NCBI GenBank assembly: GCA_003695725.1
Contig: RFHX01000252.1
Span: 1 to 9,068 of the forward strand
DNA from: J061 sp003695725 [NCBI: Candidatus Schekmanbacteria bacterium]
Lineage (GTDB): Bacteria; Schekmanbacteria; GWA2-38-11
Reading direction: 5' to 3'
DNA: 9,068 nucleotides
Positions 6,688-9,068 of the stretch are shown here, piece by piece (positions within the stretch are counted from its first letter, which is position 1; every line of letters begins with the position of its first letter). The notes beneath the pieces are model-generated. The model was not told the origin of the DNA and made no database searches. It saw only the letters and a program-made list of their open reading frames with translations. The position numbers were made by a program, and so were the translations under genes.

Positions 6688-7473
6688 TTATTCTATTCCT
6701 CTGCCAAGAGCAATGTAATATGAACGGTGTGTAACTCCCGGCTCACCCTTTTCTTCAGCAATCTTTTCTGCAGTTTCAATGAATTTTTTCACATTTCCTC
6801 TATTCAGTTTTTCGCCAAGCAATGCGCTTGCAAGGGCATATTGAGCATGTCCGCACCATTTTTTATTGCAGTTCTGTTGGACAAACTCGAGATTTTCACG
6901 CGCCTTTGCTGAAATATCAAGACACTGCTCGACAGTTTCATCGTCACAAAGCACACATGCCATATAATGGTCTGTTATCGCAGGTTTCGGCTCAGGCAGG
7001 TTTTCCTCAATTTTTTTGTACTCGAGATTTACCCCCATATTACTTATGGCTTTGTCAAGCAAGGATGGGAATACTGTCCTTGCGCCTGACGAATCTCGCA
7101 GCTCTTCTGCACAACGCATTATCTTTTTGACCGTTTCAGGCGATACTGTGCCATCTGAGAGCATCGTGCTAAGATTACAAACTGAATGGCAACACCATTT
7201 CCCTTTAATCCATTCATGTGTTGCTTCTTCATAGGCGGCATTTAATTCCTTCTTCCCAAAGCAAAATTTTGTAAGACCGCATTTGCGGCACATATTGATG
7301 AATTCTTCTCCTATAGGACCTAATTTTTCAATATAGATTGAACCTTGTTCAGCAAGCTTTTGCATCTTTGTCCTGTAAAATTCCACGCAATAATCAGAAC
7401 AAAAGTCAAGGTCATCAACAACAATGGGCTCCCTATCTACGATTGCTTCCTTACAAGTTTTACAAATCGCCAT
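6688..7473 (-). CDS. Cysteine-rich protein with FCS-type zinc finger and internal duplication
   Basis: I do not recognise the whole protein. It has 261 residues and 16 cysteines. The N-terminus has C4-x2-C7-x17-C25-x3-C29 with FCSDYC, the pattern of a TRASH/FCS treble-clef zinc finger. Two similar domains follow. Residues 71-134 align without gaps to 184-247 with 15 identities, including C71/C184, W93/W206, C94/C207 and H96/H209 (KWC-x-H) and VKK (115-117/228-230). Each copy is preceded by a CxxC (C62/C65 and C173/C176). The conserved CxxC, C and KWCxH residues could bind zinc, an iron-sulfur cluster or another metal. No signal peptide or membrane segment is seen. It sits between the DUF169 and SDR genes with gaps of 20 and 35 bases, so it is very probably cotranscribed. 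Ribosome site is GAAGG about 9 bases before the ATG. A metal or redox role is inference. Confidence 0.85.
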   Translation of the reverse strand: MAICKTCKEAIVDREPIVVDDLDFCSDYCVEFYRTKMQKLAEQGSIYIEKLGPIGEEFINMCRKCGLTKFCFGKKELNAAYEEATHEWIKGKWCCHSVCNLSTMLSDGTVSPETVKKIMRCAEELRDSSGARTVFPSLLDKAISNMGVNLEYKKIEENLPEPKPAITDHYMACVLCDDETVEQCLDISAKARENLEFVQQNCNKKWCGHAQYALASALLGEKLNRGNVKKFIETAEKIAEEKGEPGVTHRSYYIALGRGIE

Positions 7474-7493
7474 TATCTCTTACCTTCTTTATT

Positions 7494-8165
7494 TTATAGA
7501 GCTTTATCAAGATTTTTTATTATCATTGGCAAAAGACTAAAATGAACTACACAAAAAAGTTCATAGTCTTTTATTCCCATAAGACTTCTTCCTCCATGGT
7601 CGCCAAGAGTAAAGGTAATTCCCTTTTCAAGGTATGGTTTTGGAAGAGCCATTGCGCACCATGAAGTACCCGACATTCCCTGCACTACAATACCCGTTTC
7701 CCATGTATATGCCTTGGTAAGGCGGTAAATCTGATTGGCATTTCCCACAAAGTGAACCAGATCAGGGGGTTCTTTTAAATCCTGCAACTTGCCTACAATA
7801 AGGTATTTGTGATGTACAAAGTGTTTTGGAATCTGCTGTCCTATTTTTCTGAAGACCTTCTTATCTCCGTAAGGGGCACCTTCGCCAAAAAGAACACTCA
7901 TTCCGGCCTCTCTCTCCTCCTTTGGAACTTTCCTCGAGCCTATGCCGCCATAAAGTGTGCCGCCGCAAACACAATTGTTCTTAGTAAAGTAAAATGGGGT
8001 GTCTTTTTCCCAAGCCTCTGCTGTTATTGCACACATCATACTCATATCATCGCCATAATATGGGATATCCTTTGGCTCGTCATCAGTTACTTTGAAACCT
8101 AATATATCCCTTTCAAATCCAACTTTTTCCATCAACTGTTTGGCATAATCACTTAAAAGACTCAT
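7494..8165 (-). CDS. DUF169 family protein (COG2043-like)
   Basis: This 223-residue cytosolic protein resembles the DUF169 family, which is widespread in archaea and anaerobic bacteria and has no settled function. Visible family-type features are an early Cys (C45), then NNCVCGGTLYGGIG (residues 63-76, C65 and C67), an ALP-type motif after WCAM (W169-C170), and a C-terminal glycine/His segment TLGDHGGRSLMGI (186-198) with C205 after it. The spaced cysteines could bind a metal or cofactor, which I infer rather than see. Length matches the family. The start has GGGAG about 5 bases upstream. It is the first gene of a three-gene minus-strand operon with a plausible promoter at 8216-8244, and the Cys-rich gene starts 20 bases after its stop. 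Confidence 0.8.
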   Translation of the reverse strand: MSLLSDYAKQLMEKVGFERDILGFKVTDDEPKDIPYYGDDMSMMCAITAEAWEKDTPFYFTKNNCVCGGTLYGGIGSRKVPKEEREAGMSVLFGEGAPYGDKKVFRKIGQQIPKHFVHHKYLIVGKLQDLKEPPDLVHFVGNANQIYRLTKAYTWETGIVVQGMSGTSWCAMALPKPYLEKGITFTLGDHGGRSLMGIKDYELFCVVHFSLLPMIIKNLDKAL

Positions 8166-8215
8166 AACATCTCCCTTCTCTGTTTTATGGTTTAGAATAT
8201 TTTTTGCTACAAAAG

Positions 8216-8244
8216 ATTATTGAAAAAAACGAAAAAATGTTCAA
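8216..8244 (-). promoter_or_regulatory. Candidate sigma-70 promoter of the DUF169 operon
   Basis: Read on the minus strand, a TTGAAC (8244-8239, four of six consensus bases) is separated by exactly 17 bases from AATAAT (8221-8216, five of six). Transcription would begin near 8209, giving a leader of about 44 bases before the DUF169 ATG. The spacer is nearly all T. In AT-rich DNA such matches can arise by chance. Confidence 0.4.
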
Positions 8245-8293
8245 CTCGTTTCTTATAAATTAAGGACAGATTATCAAGAAGAAAATTGTAAAA

Positions 8294-8304
8294 ATCTCAA
8301 GATA
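8294..8304. promoter_or_regulatory. Second copy of the ATCTCAAGATA core
   Basis: This 11-mer is identical to 4872-4882 upstream of the bilin-reductase-like gene. It lies about 90 bases before the predicted DUF169 operon start; the other copy lies about 100 bases before the predicted start of that gene. The flanking arms are not palindromic here, so the binding site, if real, is weaker or only the core matters. Confidence 0.35.
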
Positions 8305-8381
8305 AATAGAATGAACTGAAAAGCGCATTGAAGAGAGGTATCCTTCTATTTGATGAGAATATAATCATTTGTCTTGTTTTC

Positions 8382-9053
8382 CTATTCATTCAAGAAGGCA
8401 ACTATTTTATCCTCAAGAGCTTTTTTATTTTCTGTCTTAAAGATATGTTGTGCGTGGGCATTCCCATCAAAAACTGCAATCTCTTTATTGCAGGACATCT
8501 CATTATACATCTCCTTTATTTTACCAGCCAATCTTTCATCTTTGCTGTATGCAAAGAGTGTAGGAATAGAAATTTTTTCAATATCAGGATGAGGAGGCGG
8601 AGATAACAGAACCAATTTTTTAATCTCTTTTTTTTTATCCTCGATCACCGCATCGATAGATGCAAGCGCCCCCATACTCCCGCCAACAACTGCAATATTT
8701 TCTATACCCATATCTTTCAAATATTGAACTGCCCCGAGGACATCAGGATACATAACATCCTTCCCTTTTTCTCCAACAATGGAATTGCCATACCCTCGAA
8801 GATTTATTGCCAATGCACAAAAACCTTCATCGGCAAGACGACCTGCAAAATCATACCAGCTTTCCCTATTAAAGACCATTCCATGAACCAATACAACACC
8901 ACTATCTGTCGTTTTACTACAAAAAAGACTTCCTTCAATTTCAGCATTGTCGGATGTTTTGAACTTTATTTCTTTAAATTCCTTCATTTTGCACCCATAT
9001 GATAAAAAGAGTATAGAAAGAATAATTAAAGATATAGCTCTCTTATCAATCAT
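8382..9053 (-). CDS. Alpha/beta hydrolase with N-terminal membrane or lipoprotein signal
   Basis: This 223-residue serine hydrolase has a hydrophobic leader (residues 6-19) ending in SYGC (18-21). That resembles a lipobox, but with Ser instead of Leu at -3, so it is either a weak lipoprotein signal or a plain membrane anchor. The alpha/beta hydrolase core follows: oxyanion HGMV (57-60), nucleophile elbow GGSMG (124-128, Ser126), acid D172 in YSKDERL, and His200 in GNAHAQHIF. The arrangement resembles small dienelactone-hydrolase-like or esterase proteins without a lid insertion. The substrate cannot be read from the sequence. The start at 9053 has no good Shine-Dalgarno, but an in-frame stop lies just upstream at 9063-9065 and the leader begins immediately. 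It is separated from the DUF169 operon by 216 bases carrying that operon's promoter. Confidence 0.88.
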   Translation of the reverse strand: MIDKRAISLIILSILFLSYGCKMKEFKEIKFKTSDNAEIEGSLFCSKTTDSGVVLVHGMVFNRESWYDFAGRLADEGFCALAINLRGYGNSIVGEKGKDVMYPDVLGAVQYLKDMGIENIAVVGGSMGALASIDAVIEDKKKEIKKLVLLSPPPHPDIEKISIPTLFAYSKDERLAGKIKEMYNEMSCNKEIAVFDGNAHAQHIFKTENKKALEDKIVAFLNE

Positions 9054-9068
9054 ATGCGCATTTTACAG

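Noticed and set aside
8271-8304. Hairpin between TTATC (8271) and GATAA (8301) upstream of the DUF169 operon
   Set aside because: The arms are only five A/T-rich bases with a loop of over 20 bases, too weak to call a structure. Only the shared 11-mer is kept as an observation.

Overview
The window is AT-rich and bacterial in style: clear Shine-Dalgarno sites, short intergenic gaps, two same-strand gene runs, Sec signal peptides and a possible lipoprotein. Together with the repeat-rich surface proteins and the DUF169 gene, this suggests an uncultured, probably Gram-negative and perhaps anaerobic bacterium. The taxon cannot be fixed from the sequence. There are no rRNA or tRNA genes, no CRISPR array, no transposase and no phage genes.

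Left half (1-4701): an envelope and glycan-type block. On the minus strand, a secreted beta-propeller protein with 13 Asp-box (BNR) repeats (505-2667) is followed after 49 bases by an alkaline-phosphatase-superfamily 'sulfatase-like' protein that runs off the left edge. Diverging from them is a polytopic membrane protein with six C-terminal TPRs (2785-4701). It looks like a bacterial TMTC-type GT-C glycosyltransferase.

Right half (4702-8165): a 340-base intergenic region with two inverted repeats and a consensus -35 hexamer leads into a 239-residue gene (5042-5761). By eye it matches the ferredoxin-dependent bilin reductase (PcyA/PebS) fold along its whole length, but it lacks the usual catalytic Glu/His/Asp. 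Convergent to it is a tight three-gene minus-strand operon: DUF169 protein (8165-7494), a 16-cysteine protein with an FCS-type zinc finger and an internal duplication (7473-6688), and an NAD-type short-chain dehydrogenase (6652-5846). An 11-base sequence is shared by the upstream regions of the bilin-reductase-like gene and of this operon, at similar distances from the predicted promoters. This is a hint, not proof, that they are co-regulated.

The right edge carries a minus-strand alpha/beta hydrolase with an N-terminal membrane or lipoprotein signal (8382-9053).

The most interesting content is the bilin-reductase-like protein in a setting with no visible photosynthesis, phytochrome or heme-oxygenase gene, next to a cysteine-rich/DUF169/SDR operon of unknown role.
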